A stretch of DNA of 22,173 nt. It comes from Betaproteobacteria bacterium HGW-Betaproteobacteria-8. GTDB taxonomy: Bacteria; Pseudomonadota; Gammaproteobacteria; Burkholderiales; Methylophilaceae. The position numbers and the translations under genes were made by a program. The stretch is from the NCBI GenBank assembly GCA_002842135.1, contig PHCD01000033.1, positions 1 through 22,173 of the forward strand. Reading direction: 5' to 3'. How positions within the stretch are numbered: the stretch's first letter is position 1; every line of letters starts with the position of its first letter. Below are positions 7,846 through 15,206 of this stretch, piece by piece. The notes beneath the pieces were generated by a model. The model did not search any database. It was not told the origin of the DNA and saw nothing but the letters and a program-made list of their open reading frames with translations.

Positions 7846-9564
7846 TTGAACAACATTACCTTTCTGATTCTGCGGCGCATGCGTGCGCCACTGATAGCCG
7901 TGATTGTCAGCTTCGCCATCGCGGTAGCCGGCATGAGCTTCATGCCCGGTACCGAGGTTGACGGCAAAACCACCTACCTGTCGCTGTTCGAGTCGTTTTA
8001 CATCATCAGCTACACCGCCACTACCATCGGCTTTGGCGAAGTGCCTCACCCTTTCAGCACCTCACAACGCCTATGGATGACGCTATCCATCTACATGACG
8101 GTCATTCCCTGGTTCTATGCCATCGGCAAGATCATTTCGTTGTTCCAGGATTCCGGCCTGCGCCAGGCCTTTACCACATCAAGATTCGCCAATGAAGTAC
8201 AAAGACTGCACGAGCCTTTCTACATCATCTGCGGCTATGGTGAGGCAGGCAGCCTGCTGGTCAGTGCGCTCGACCGCAAACTCATACGCGTGGTCACCAT
8301 CGATATCCTGCAGGATCGCGTCAATGAACTGGAACTGGAAGATTACCAATTTGATATTCCGGTGCTTTGTGCCGACGCCCAAATGCCGGATGTGCTGATC
8401 AAGGCCGGCCTACGCCACCCGATGTGTGCCGGCGTAGCTGCGCTGACCGATAACGACCACGTCAACCTTGCGGTCGCAATTGCCGTCAAACTGATCAATC
8501 CGTCACTGATGGTGCTGGGGCGTGCAGAAAATGCAGAAACCGCCGCCAACATGGCCTCCTTTGGCACCGACCACATCATCAACCCATACACACTGTTCGG
8601 CGATCATCTGGCGATGGAAGTCCATGCACTTGGCACCTACCTGCTGCATGAGTGGCTCACCGGCGTACCTGGCGACAGCCTGCCCTCTCCCGCCTGTCCG
8701 CCAATCGGCAAATGGGTGGTGTGCGGCTATGGGCGTTTTGGCAAATCGGTGGTGGAGAACCTGCAGCGTGAACATATCACCACCACCATCGTGGAAGCGG
8801 ATCCGGAATTGACCGGCTGTGAAGATTGCATCATTGGCAGCGGTGCTGAAGCCAGAACACTGGATGAAGCCGGCGTCAGGGATGCTGTCGGCATCGTCGC
8901 CGGTACCGATAACGACATCAACAATCTCTCCATCGTCATGACTGCGCGCGAGATGAATCCCGAACTGTTCGTGGTGATTCGCAAGAACCGGCGTTACAAC
9001 GAAGCCTTGTTTGAGCATTTCAATGCCGACATCACCATGCAACCAAGCGACATCATCGCGCACGAATGCCTGGCTCACATGATCTCTCCGCTGCTGGCGC
9101 ATTTTCTTGCCCTGGTACGCAACCAGAGCAACGCCTGGGCCAATCAGCTGATCAGCCAGCTGGTAGAAATCGTCGGTGAAAACGTCCCCGAAACCTGGGC
9201 AATCACAATAGACTCCTACCATGCACCAGCTGCCTTCAACTTCCTGTCATGGGGCAAGTCCATTACCCTGGACCAGCTGATGCGCGACCCCGGCAACCGC
9301 GATCTCAAACTTGACCTGGTGCCGCTACTGCTACTGCGTGACAACCAGACCATACTGCAACCCGAGGCAGACATAACCATGCTGCCCGGCGACCAGGTTC
9401 TTTTCTGCGGCAGCCTGAGCGCGAAAGATGCACTGCCGCTCACCCTCAGCAAATACAAGGCGCTCAGTTATATCATCGACGGCACAGAAGTTCCTGAAGG
9501 CGTGGTCTGGCGCTGGGTCAGCGACAAACTGAAACCCCGGAAAAGCAGGAAAGAAACCGCATAA
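7846..9564 (+). CDS. Potassium channel with two RCK/TrkA-N domains
   Basis: 572 residues. The N-terminal pore module has TM1 (about 14–32), a pore helix with selectivity filter T-T-I-G-F-G-E (59–65), a TVGYGD-type K+ filter, and TM2 (about 76–100). Two nucleotide-binding RCK domains follow, with Rossmann glycines CGYGEAG at 129–135 and CGYGRFG at 293–299. A TrkA-C-like part (about 460–545, ending LPGDQVLFCGS) is the probable ligand-sensing domain. Carrying both RCK domains on one chain is a known channel architecture. The only start that keeps TM1 whole is TTG at 7846, with GAGAAA five bases upstream; an ATG at codon 12 would clip the N-terminus. It is the last gene of the sixA-led run and ends at a strong terminator. 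K+ selectivity is predicted from the filter; gating ligand unknown. Confidence 0.92.
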   Translation: MNNITFLILRRMRAPLIAVIVSFAIAVAGMSFMPGTEVDGKTTYLSLFESFYIISYTATTIGFGEVPHPFSTSQRLWMTLSIYMTVIPWFYAIGKIISLFQDSGLRQAFTTSRFANEVQRLHEPFYIICGYGEAGSLLVSALDRKLIRVVTIDILQDRVNELELEDYQFDIPVLCADAQMPDVLIKAGLRHPMCAGVAALTDNDHVNLAVAIAVKLINPSLMVLGRAENAETAANMASFGTDHIINPYTLFGDHLAMEVHALGTYLLHEWLTGVPGDSLPSPACPPIGKWVVCGYGRFGKSVVENLQREHITTTIVEADPELTGCEDCIIGSGAEARTLDEAGVRDAVGIVAGTDNDINNLSIVMTAREMNPELFVVIRKNRRYNEALFEHFNADITMQPSDIIAHECLAHMISPLLAHFLALVRNQSNAWANQLISQLVEIVGENVPETWAITIDSYHAPAAFNFLSWGKSITLDQLMRDPGNRDLKLDLVPLLLLRDNQTILQPEADITMLPGDQVLFCGSLSAKDALPLTLSKYKALSYIIDGTEVPEGVVWRWVSDKLKPRKSRKETA

Positions 9565-9597
9565 AAAAACCGCTGAAAATTCAGCGGTTTTTTCTTT
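9563..9597. terminator. Bidirectional intrinsic terminator
   Basis: The stem CCGCTGAA (9570–9577) pairs with TTCAGCGG (9580–9587). It is flanked by seven A on the left (9563–9569) and six T on the right (9588–9593). It begins at the stop codon of the channel gene and lies between convergent genes, so it can stop transcription on both strands: plus from the channel, minus from the glycine-zipper gene. Confidence 0.93.
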
Positions 9598-9623
9598 CTA
9601 TCGCTTACGACAGACCATCATAT

Positions 9624-10331
9624 TCAGTAATAGCGCCTATCCTGATGACCTTGACGATAGTGTTTGTCGTTGCCCTTCTTCCAATGCCCGGCATTGTCAT
9701 CCCTGTAGTCATCCCTGTAATGAATATTGGCTGCATAAGGCTGTGAGCGATAGGCAGAAACAGGGTGGCCCGGCACGACAGAAGTTGGACTGTAATAACT
9801 GTGCTGGTAGTAAGTAATGTTGGAAACACCATGATTGGTGCTGACGCTCACCCTTACTGGAATCGTGTTGCCCGGATCATGATCCAGCAAAGTGGTGTAA
9901 TCGCGACCGTTATAGTGATAAGTAACCAGATAGCCTTTATTCACTGTTTGCCAGTTGTCGGCCATTACACAACGTTCAACTGGGCGGTTACCGTAGCTAG
10001 TGGTCTGGCTGTTACCGATCCGGTCGCCTACCACTGCACCGACACCGGCACCTACCGCCGCAGCGGCAACACGGCCATTACCCTTACCTACTTGGCTGCC
10101 GAGCAGACCGCCGGCAACGCCACCGATAATGGCACCTAAAGGCGAGTTGTTATTGCTGCTATAACTCTCGCGCACATATTCCGTATGACAACTCTCCGTC
10201 GGGTAATTGACCCGTTCGTATTGAGGCGTGACACCCAGCACACGGGCCTGATCGTAGTATTCATCATTTGCCATGGCCGGAAGGGAAACACTAGCAGCCA
10301 TCAAGGCGGACACGATAATCTCTTTACGCAT
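9624..10331 (-). CDS. Secreted glycine-zipper 2TM-domain protein
   Basis: 235 residues. A Sec signal peptide (1–21, cleavage after A-M-A) is followed by a short mature N-terminus. A glycine zipper of the outer-membrane 17-kDa antigen/Gly-zip 2TM type lies at about 65–107 (GAIIGGVAGGLLGSQVG, then AVGAGVGAVVGDRIG). The C-terminal half has a small beta-rich region (about 120–170) and a tail rich in Tyr, His, Arg and Asp. There is no lipobox cysteine, so it is not an evident lipoprotein; two cysteines (48 and 121) could form a disulfide in the periplasm. The ATG at 10331 is preceded by GAGGAA seven bases upstream. It is a single-gene unit ending at a terminator. Proteins of this type are envelope components of uncertain function. 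Confidence 0.85.
   Translation of the reverse strand: MRKEIIVSALMAASVSLPAMANDEYYDQARVLGVTPQYERVNYPTESCHTEYVRESYSSNNNSPLGAIIGGVAGGLLGSQVGKGNGRVAAAAVGAGVGAVVGDRIGNSQTTSYGNRPVERCVMADNWQTVNKGYLVTYHYNGRDYTTLLDHDPGNTIPVRVSVSTNHGVSNITYYQHSYYSPTSVVPGHPVSAYRSQPYAANIHYRDDYRDDNAGHWKKGNDKHYRQGHQDRRYY
9696..9719. repeat. 12-base tandem repeat inside the glycine-zipper gene
   Basis: Two exact copies of GTCATCCCTGTA lie head to tail and encode the repeated Y-R-D-D in the charged C-terminal tail of the minus-strand protein. This is a minor coding repeat, probably from slippage. Confidence 0.8.
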
Positions 10332-10431
10332 TTTTATTCCTCGCTTTCAAATATCCCTGCAAATTTCTGCAAGTGATTCCCTAACGCCGGATAAATACGA
10401 GCTGATGACGAGAAAAATGTAACAACTTTGT

Positions 10432-10452
10432 AACTCATGATTTTCATGAGTT
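10432..10452. other. Perfect inverted repeat AACTCATGA-TTT-TCATGAGTT
   Basis: A 9-base perfect stem with a 3-base loop lies 16 bases beyond the stop of the YdhR-like gene and about 100 bases upstream of the glycine-zipper start. On the minus strand it is not followed by a clear T-run, so it is either a weak terminator for the aminopeptidase/YdhR-like unit or a regulator site in the promoter of the downstream gene. Confidence 0.55.
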
Positions 10453-10468
10453 CTGCCATACAAAGTCT

Positions 10469-10786
10469 TTAATCACAATAAAAAGGCGAGCGCATGCCAG
10501 TACTGGCCTGCTTTGTGACATCCCCATCAAACAGTTTCACCGACAGGTTGCCGTTGACCTGCCTGGCAAAAGGCGTCAGCAAACCGTCAATATAGGCCTG
10601 TGCATTGGCAATGGAATCAAATTCGTAAAAGCCACCCACCGTATTGGTATTGATACCACTCAACCAGGTTTTCGATCTCAGGCCCTCGAACCTGTTCATC
10701 GCATCGTTGACCGGTTGCCAGTCGACCTGGCTGAACGGCAGGGAAACCTGGTATTCGGCATAAAGAAACACTTTCTTCAAGCTCAC
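10469..10786 (-). CDS. YdhR-like small protein (putative dimeric ferredoxin-fold monooxygenase family)
   Basis: 105 residues, soluble, no signal peptide. The central block resembles the YdhR family, which folds as a dimeric alpha+beta barrel related to antibiotic-biosynthesis monooxygenases: FEGLRSKTWLSG (33–44), then GGFYEFDSIANAQAYIDGLL (51–70), then SVKLFDGD. The pattern of Gly-Leu, K-x-W, G-G-x-Y-x-F and A-x-A-Y-I is what I rely on; enzymatic activity is unproven. It starts with GTG at 10786, overlapping the aminopeptidase stop by four bases (GTGA), a typical coupled start; the Shine-Dalgarno GGAG sits in the end of that gene. The co-translation suggests a shared physiological role, which I cannot define. 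Confidence 0.72.
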   Translation of the reverse strand: MSLKKVFLYAEYQVSLPFSQVDWQPVNDAMNRFEGLRSKTWLSGINTNTVGGFYEFDSIANAQAYIDGLLTPFARQVNGNLSVKLFDGDVTKQASTGMRSPFYCD

Positions 10787-12249
10787 TTTTTATCTCCCGC
10801 CATCAGCTCCGAAATCAGCCTCAGCCCCAAGCCCACACCAAAGCCGCTGACATCGCTGCCTACAGCGCCAAGCCCGCCTTTGCGGTTGGCGGATGACAGG
10901 TCGAAATGCAGCCAGGGAATTTCACCTTCAATGAATTTAGCCAGGAAACGTGCGGCAAGCACATGATCCGCCTCGGAATCCAGCGTGCATTGCTTGACAT
11001 CGGCAATGACGCTGTCGATATCCTCGTCATAATCATCATCGAAAGGGAAAGCGCATACGCGTTCGCCAACGGCGGCACCCACACCCACCGCCTTGCACAG
11101 CAATTCCGGGCGATTGCCCAACACCCCGCTGTAACGCGTGCCGACAGCGCTCACCATACTGCCGGTCAAGGTGGCAAAGTCCATCATGAACTCAGGCTTG
11201 GCACGCGATGCCAATGTCAGGGTATCGGCCAGCACCATGCGGCCTTCAGCGTCGGTATGGACGATCTCTATCGTCGTGCCATTCAGTGAGGTGATCACAT
11301 CATTCTGCTTGTAGGCCAACGGGCCAATATGATTCTGCGCAATCGCCAGCCAGCAATCTATCCGCACCGGCAACTTGCTCTCGCTAACCGCAAGCAGGAT
11401 GCCGAGCGCCACCGCCGAGCCGTTCATGTCCTCATGCATGCCATTCATGTAGCGCGCCGGTTTCAGATTGTGACCGCCTGTATCGAAACAAATGCCTTTG
11501 CCGACCAGCGCAAAATGCTTTTTCGCGCCTTTGGGTGCATAACTCAGATGCACAATAGCAGCATCCTGCGGTTCCGAGCCCTGCCCGACTGCGACAAATG
11601 CACCGGCACCCAGCTTTTGCAGCTTCTTCATGTCGTATTCTTCATGCTGCCAGCCCTGTGCTTTAGCCAGCTTGGCGACCTTTTCCCGATAGTGATGCGG
11701 CGTCAGCTCATTCGGCGGCAACATGGTGAGACTTCTGGCCAGGGTATTCCCCGCCACCAGCGCCTCAATACTCGCTGCATCGCCTATATCCGCACCAATC
11801 AGGCTAATGGTTTTCAGCGGCTTGTTTTTGTCTTTTTGCGACTTGCGCGTCGGCAAGGCCTGCACATTGATCAGGGCCACGTAATAAGCATCATGTGCAA
11901 CCGACTGGCGGAAAGCCTCATCGCCGAAAACCGCTATCGTCAGCTGCTCCGGCTTCTCATCGAGCAAAAGCTTGATGGACTTGCACAGGCTGGTATGGCG
12001 CTGGAATGTGCTGCGCTTCATGTCCAGTGCCACCCAGCTTGCCAGTGCGCCATTCGGCAGATCCAGGGTCAGTGCAGTTTTCAACAGGTCTGCATACTTG
12101 CCATGACTACGCTTCAGCTTCGCTTCCAGCACACCGGAGAACGGCAGGTTCGCCGGTTTGGCAGCCGGCACGACAAACAGAATATGTGTGCTTTTATTCA
12201 GCGTCGATTCATCTGCCGGAATGGCGTTTTGCTTAAGTTGTATGGACAT
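10783..12249 (-). CDS. Divergent M17-family (leucyl-type) aminopeptidase
   Basis: 488 residues, cytoplasmic. The C-terminal M17 catalytic domain retains the two-metal ligands and catalytic residues: K251 in VGKG, D256 in FDTGG, K263 in NLKP, D274, then D333 and E335 with R337 in HTDAEGR. Conserved surroundings diverge from the PepA consensus: GG-H-NLKPARYMNG replaces GG-I-SLKPSxxMDxM, and AQNHIGPLAYKQNDV replaces the usual ENMPS…A-RPGDV. It therefore belongs to an M17 side branch rather than typical PepA, so I withhold a gene symbol. Such enzymes release N-terminal amino acids in peptide turnover. The ATG at 12249 has AAAAGG upstream. It is divergent from aceE and overlaps the YdhR-like gene by four bases. 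Confidence 0.88.
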   Translation of the reverse strand: MSIQLKQNAIPADESTLNKSTHILFVVPAAKPANLPFSGVLEAKLKRSHGKYADLLKTALTLDLPNGALASWVALDMKRSTFQRHTSLCKSIKLLLDEKPEQLTIAVFGDEAFRQSVAHDAYYVALINVQALPTRKSQKDKNKPLKTISLIGADIGDAASIEALVAGNTLARSLTMLPPNELTPHHYREKVAKLAKAQGWQHEEYDMKKLQKLGAGAFVAVGQGSEPQDAAIVHLSYAPKGAKKHFALVGKGICFDTGGHNLKPARYMNGMHEDMNGSAVALGILLAVSESKLPVRIDCWLAIAQNHIGPLAYKQNDVITSLNGTTIEIVHTDAEGRMVLADTLTLASRAKPEFMMDFATLTGSMVSAVGTRYSGVLGNRPELLCKAVGVGAAVGERVCAFPFDDDYDEDIDSVIADVKQCTLDSEADHVLAARFLAKFIEGEIPWLHFDLSSANRKGGLGAVGSDVSGFGVGLGLRLISELMAGDKK

Positions 12250-12324
12250 ACGATACCTTTTAATTTTTACTTAGATTTGAGTGGCATAGCGCGCAACATT
12301 CAAGCTGAAAGACCAGTGTCAAAC

Positions 12325-12356
12325 TTGACCAACAGCGCCAAAAAAGCCAATATAGC
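12325..12356 (+). promoter_or_regulatory. Candidate promoter for the pyruvate dehydrogenase operon
   Basis: TTGACC (12325–12330) is a good -35 hexamer. AATATAG-type sequence follows 18–20 bases later (12349–12355). It lies about 180 bases upstream of the aceE ATG in the divergent pepA/aceE region, which implies a long 5' leader if it is used. The -10 match is only moderate. Confidence 0.3.
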
Positions 12357-12389
12357 GACTTTCTGAACTGCGCTTCTACGTTAATTGCG

Positions 12390-12414
12390 CTTAAAAATTT
12401 AAGGTTAGCTTAAA
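12390..12414. repeat. CTTAAA repeats with a palindrome, upstream of aceE
   Basis: CTTAAA (12390–12395), AA, TTTAAG (12398–12403) form a perfect 6+2+6 inverted repeat, and a third CTTAAA lies at 12409–12414. The cluster sits in the A/T-rich leader of aceE. It could be an operator or an UP-like A/T element. No known regulator motif is recognised. Confidence 0.35.
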
Positions 12415-12520
12415 CTTTCCGAATAACCTTGTGCTGCATTGTTGGTGATTGTTGATTCAACATCTCAAGCCGATGCAGTTTCTGACTGATTATACCCATC
12501 GCAACTCTAAAAAGTTTCCT

Positions 12521-12524
12521 GGAG
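12521..12524 (+). promoter_or_regulatory. Ribosome binding site that fixes the aceE start
   Basis: GGAG lies eight bases before the ATG at 12533. The same frame stays open upstream to a TTG at 12449, but that start has no comparable site and would add 28 residues not typical of AceE. Confidence 0.8.
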
Positions 12525-12532
12525 ACTCTTAC

Positions 12533-15187
12533 ATGGCATTAACCCCCGATATCGACCAGCAAGAAACCCAAGAATGGCTCGCATCCCTTGATTCCGTCCT
12601 GGAAAACGAAGGTGTAGAACGCGCCCATTTCTTGCTCGAAACCATGGTTGATAAGGCGCGACGTTCCGGTGCCTATTTGCCTTACAACGCGACCACCGCA
12701 TATGTAAACACCATCCCTGCGCATCTGCAGCAAAAACTGCCAGGCGACCCTACCATGGAGCGCAAGATCCGTGCGCTGATTCGCTGGAACGCCATCATGA
12801 CTGTATTGCGTGCCAATGAAAAATCACCGGGCGTCGGCGGTCATATCGCCAGTTTTCAGTCTGCAGCGACGTTGTATGACGTCGGCCTCAATCATTTTTT
12901 CCGCGCTGCCAACGAGAATTTCGGCGGCGACTGTGTTTACTTCCAGGGCCATTCTTCCCCTGGCATCTATGCACGCGCCTTCCTCGAAGGCCGCATCAGC
13001 GAAGAACAACTGGACAACTTCCGCCAGGAAACCGGCGGCAACGGCCTGCCTTCCTATCCGCATCCCTGGCTGATGCCGGATTTCTGGCAGTTCCCGACCG
13101 TCTCCATGGGCCTCGGCCCATTGCAGGGCATCTATCAGGCACGCTTCCTCAAGTACCTGCATGACCGCGGCATCGCAGACACCTCCGACCGCAAGGTCTG
13201 GGTATTCTGCGGCGACGGTGAGATGGACGAACCTGAATCATTGGGTGCAATCTCCCTTGCTTCACGTGAAAAACTCGACAACCTGATCTTCGTCATCAAC
13301 TGCAACCTGCAACGTCTGGATGGCCCGGTACGCGGCAACGGCAAAATCATCCAGGAACTGGAAGCCGACTTCCGCGGCTCCGGCTGGAACGTGCTGAAAG
13401 TCATCTGGGGTTCCTACTGGGACCCATTGCTGGCCATGGACAAGGACGGCCTGCTGAAGAAACGCATGGAAGAATGCCTGGACGGCGAATACCAGAACTT
13501 CAAACAAAAGGGCGGCGCCTACACCCGCGAACACTTCTTCGGCAAATATCCCGAACTGAAGGAAATGGTTGCTGCAATGTCTGACGAAGATATCTGGCGC
13601 CTCAACCGTGGCGGCCATGACCCGCACAAGGTCTATGCAGCCTACCATGCGGCGGCCAACCACAAAGGCCAGCCTTCCGTTATCCTGGCGAAGACAGTCA
13701 AGGGTTATGGCATGGGTGCAGCCGGCGAAGGCCAGAACACCACGCACCAGCAGAAAAGCATGGACATCGCCTCGCTGAAGGCTTTCCGCGACCGTTTCGA
13801 TCTGCCGATCAGCGACGAGGAGGTCGAGAAGCTGTCTTTCTACCGTCCGGCAGAAGACAGTCCGGAAATGCAATACCTGCGCGAGCGTCGCGAAGCCATG
13901 GGCGGTTTCGTCCCGGCCCGCCGCCGCAAGGGCAACCAACTTACCGTGCCGGAATTGTCCGCTTTTGAGAACATGCTGGGTGCCACCGGTGAACGCGAGA
14001 TTTCCACCACGATGGCTTTCGTGCGCATCCTTTCCACACTGGTGCGTGACAAGCAGATCGGCAAATACGTCGTGCCTATCGTGCCTGACGAAGCCCGCAC
14101 CTTCGGTATGGAAGGCATGTTCCGTCAGCTTGGCATCTACTCCTCCGTCGGCCAGCTGTACGAGCCGCAGGATGCCGACCAGGTCATGTTCTACAAGGAA
14201 CAGAAAGACGGCCAGATTCTGGAAGAAGGTATCAACGAAGCCGGAGCATTCTCTTCCTGGATCGCTGCTGCTACCGCCTACAGCGTCAGCGGCGTGCAGA
14301 TGATCCCATTCTATATTTTCTACTCAATGTTCGGTTTCCAGCGTATCGGCGACCTGGCATGGGCAGCGGGCGACTCACGTGCGCGTGGTTTCCTGCTCGG
14401 CGCGACCGCCGGCCGTACCACACTGAACGGTGAAGGCCTGCAGCATGAGGATGGCCACAGCCACCTGATGTCAGCCACCATCCCTAACTGCGTGTCCTAC
14501 GACCCGACTTTTGCCTATGAGCTGGCTGTCATCATGCAGGAAGGCCTGCGCCGCATGGTGCAAAACCAGGAAGATGTCTATTACTACATCACCCTGATGA
14601 ACGAGAACTACAGCCATCCTGAAATGCCGAAGGGCAGCGAAGCCGGTATCCTCAAGGGCATGTATGCCTTCAGAAAATCCAAGGCCAAGGGTCCGAAGGC
14701 TCAGTTGCTGGGTAGCGGCGTCATCCTGCGCGAAGTCATCGCCGCCGCAGAACTGCTGGAAAAAGACTGGGGGGTCGCCGCCGATATCTGGAGCGTTACC
14801 AGCTTTACCGAGTTGCGCCGCGAAGGCTTGGATGTCGAGCGCTGGAACCTGCTCAATCCGGAGAAGAAGCAGAAGGAAACCTATGTCGGCCAGTGCCTGA
14901 ACAAGGCCGAAGGTCCGGTCATCGCCTCCACCGACTACATGAAGTCGTTTGCCGACCAGATCCGCAACTTCATCCCGCAGCGCTATGTCGTGTTGGGTAC
15001 GGACGGTTTCGGCCGCTCGGATTCACGCGAAGCCCTGCGCAGCTTCTTCGAGGTCGATCGCTACTACGTCGTGCTGGCTACATTGAAGGCGCTGGCAGAT
15101 GAAGGCAAGCTGCCTGCAAGCAAGGCAGCCGAGGCCATCAAGAAATACAAGATCAATGTTACCCGTCCAAATCCAGTGACGGTTTAA
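12533..15187 (+). CDS. aceE: Pyruvate dehydrogenase E1 component, homodimeric type
   Basis: AceE (884 aa; E. coli AceE has 887) decarboxylates pyruvate with thiamine diphosphate and transfers the acetyl group to the lipoyl domain of E2. Conserved elements include GGHIASFQS (102–110), FQGHSSPGIYARAF (137–150), and the ThDP-binding motif GDGEMDEPES (227–236) followed by N-C-N-L-Q-R-L-D-G (256–264). The transketolase-like pyrimidine domain and C-terminal domain follow without a break. The ATG at 12533 has GGAG eight bases upstream. It is the first gene of aceE–aceF–lpdA; aceF starts 19 bases after the stop. It is divergent from the M17 aminopeptidase. The homodimeric E1 type is the usual one in beta- and gammaproteobacteria. 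Confidence 0.97.
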   Translation: MALTPDIDQQETQEWLASLDSVLENEGVERAHFLLETMVDKARRSGAYLPYNATTAYVNTIPAHLQQKLPGDPTMERKIRALIRWNAIMTVLRANEKSPGVGGHIASFQSAATLYDVGLNHFFRAANENFGGDCVYFQGHSSPGIYARAFLEGRISEEQLDNFRQETGGNGLPSYPHPWLMPDFWQFPTVSMGLGPLQGIYQARFLKYLHDRGIADTSDRKVWVFCGDGEMDEPESLGAISLASREKLDNLIFVINCNLQRLDGPVRGNGKIIQELEADFRGSGWNVLKVIWGSYWDPLLAMDKDGLLKKRMEECLDGEYQNFKQKGGAYTREHFFGKYPELKEMVAAMSDEDIWRLNRGGHDPHKVYAAYHAAANHKGQPSVILAKTVKGYGMGAAGEGQNTTHQQKSMDIASLKAFRDRFDLPISDEEVEKLSFYRPAEDSPEMQYLRERREAMGGFVPARRRKGNQLTVPELSAFENMLGATGEREISTTMAFVRILSTLVRDKQIGKYVVPIVPDEARTFGMEGMFRQLGIYSSVGQLYEPQDADQVMFYKEQKDGQILEEGINEAGAFSSWIAAATAYSVSGVQMIPFYIFYSMFGFQRIGDLAWAAGDSRARGFLLGATAGRTTLNGEGLQHEDGHSHLMSATIPNCVSYDPTFAYELAVIMQEGLRRMVQNQEDVYYYITLMNENYSHPEMPKGSEAGILKGMYAFRKSKAKGPKAQLLGSGVILREVIAAAELLEKDWGVAADIWSVTSFTELRREGLDVERWNLLNPEKKQKETYVGQCLNKAEGPVIASTDYMKSFADQIRNFIPQRYVVLGTDGFGRSDSREALRSFFEVDRYYVVLATLKALADEGKLPASKAAEAIKKYKINVTRPNPVTV

Positions 15188-15206
15188 CTCAGGAGACGAT
15201 CAGAAA

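Noticed and set aside
11329..12366. A 345-codon open frame on the plus strand
   Set aside because: It lies over the M17 aminopeptidase on the other strand and has a low-complexity translation rich in Gln, Arg and His.
12449..12532. Extension of aceE to an upstream TTG at 12449
   Set aside because: The ATG at 12533 has GGAG at proper spacing, gives 884 aa close to the E. coli length, and the extension does not resemble an AceE N-terminus.
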